Assembly: GCA_018292915.2 (NCBI GenBank)
Contig: JACVVK020000221.1
Span: 235,001 to 299,000 of the forward strand
Direction of reading: 5' to 3'
Source of the DNA: Batillaria attramentaria
Taxonomy: Eukaryota > Mollusca > Gastropoda > Batillariidae
DNA length: 64,000 bases
Notes under the pieces: generated by a model
Database searches by the model: none
The model's input: the letters and a program-made list of their open reading frames with translations, nothing else
What the model was told of the DNA's origin: nothing
Translations under genes and position numbers: made by a program
Shown: one piece after another, positions 63,653 through 64,000 of the stretch
Layout of the letters: each line of letters starts with the position of its first letter
Position numbering within the stretch: position 1 is the first letter of the stretch

Positions 63653-64000
63653 GTGTGCATGCGTGCATGTGTGTGTGTGAGAGACAGAAACAGAGACACA
63701 CACACACGCAGACAGACAGACAGACAGACAGACAGGCAGGCAAGCAGAAATAGAGACAGAGAGAGCGTGTGTGTCCATGTGACTGATAAAGAGTTACTAA
63801 AAGTGAGAAATTCATACATGAAATTTGAAAATCACTTTCTTGCCAGCTTAGATGGAAAAAAACAAAGAAAGAAAGAAAGAACAATAAAAACACACAACCC
63901 AAAAACCAACACTGTCATCAAACAGTGCCATCTACATACCATGCACTGACACGCTGACGATTCTGGAACGGTGACTCTGACCGTTGTCGTTGCCAGCTAT
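60834..64000 (-). CDS. 3' part of a single-pass membrane receptor with fibronectin type III domains (partial at window edge)
   Basis: Exons, minus strand: 64000(partial)-63940, 63424-63273, 62756-62619 (end uncertain), 62474-62433, 61995-61902, 61616-61541, 61121-60834 (TAA). The first ends an FNIII domain (GNDNGQSHRSRIVSVSV). The next two encode a complete one: PPSNVQAVLFEGTSVDVTW, GYAVFYKP, LDPETEYELYVKSVN, KTVRFTTG. A short linker leads to the membrane helix (IAGIILAVVAVIAIGVVIFL) and a ~120-residue tail. That tail carries FENPGY (an FxNPxY internalisation/PTB motif), YDNV and YARL (YxxPhi), and DKYVYD. Family candidates are DCC/neogenin, protogenin or CDON/BOC-type adhesion receptors, but the extracellular part lies mostly outside the window, so I give no name. 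Phases agree if the exon ending near 62619 uses a GC donor. Confidence 0.82.
61437..61498. repeat. (TG)n and G-homopolymer tract
   Basis: An imperfect TG repeat followed by about 20 G, located about 40 bp from the donor of the NPxY exon of the FNIII gene. Confidence 0.9.
63575..63745. repeat. (GT)n and (GACA)n microsatellites
   Basis: About 37 GT units at 63575-63649, then imperfect GT, GAGA and about eight GACA or GGCA units at 63709-63745. It lies in the intron between the first two visible FNIII exons. Confidence 0.95.

Overview
This is a window of an animal nuclear genome. Genes are split by introns with GT-AG splice sites, many microsatellites are of the (CA)n/(TG)n type, and tRNA-derived SINEs and small TIR elements are interspersed throughout. 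The repeat style together with a secreted CAP-EGF-ShKT gene points to a marine mollusc, perhaps a gastropod; that placement is an inference and cannot be proved from this sequence. All four gene models I can support lie on the minus strand.

Right to left, in the direction of transcription: (1) 64000 to 60834 is the 3' part of a single-pass membrane protein with fibronectin type III domains and a tyrosine-rich tail, followed by a possible 5-kb 3' UTR ending near 55.8 kb. (2) 48699 to 46809 is a complete three-exon gene for a 174-residue type I membrane protein. It has one six-cysteine module of TNF-receptor type, with cysteine spacing like BCMA/Fn14. (3) 41878 to 16910 is the outstanding object of the window: a 22-nt first coding exon, a 177-bp intron, then one uninterrupted 24.8-kb coding exon. 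Together they encode a protein of about 8,263 residues (roughly 0.9 MDa) that is Ser/Thr/Lys/Glu-rich and mostly disordered in appearance. It carries several degenerate internal repeats, one coiled coil and a folded-looking C-terminus. I recognise no named family. (4) 13032 to 1448 is a 13-exon secreted protein: signal peptide, CAP/SCP domain, cysteine-rich hinge, seven EGF-like repeats and two ShKT domains.

The spaces between and inside genes 1, 2 and 4 are dense in repeats. They include six copies of one tRNA-derived SINE, all in one orientation and several with target-site duplications; two copies of a second SINE; a G-rich TIR element; a 606-bp TIR element; two copies of a MITE; and a decayed non-LTR reverse transcriptase tail at 42.8-43.1 kb. 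There are also near-perfect palindromes, local tandem arrays, and a ~300-bp tandem repeat at the left edge studded with AGGTCA-type nuclear-receptor half-sites. None of this debris interrupts the 24.8-kb exon, so that reading frame appears to be under strong selection.

I see no evidence that the four genes act in one pathway. They share strand and neighbourhood only. Exon boundaries were placed by eye from splice consensus and reading-phase continuity, and have no transcript support here.
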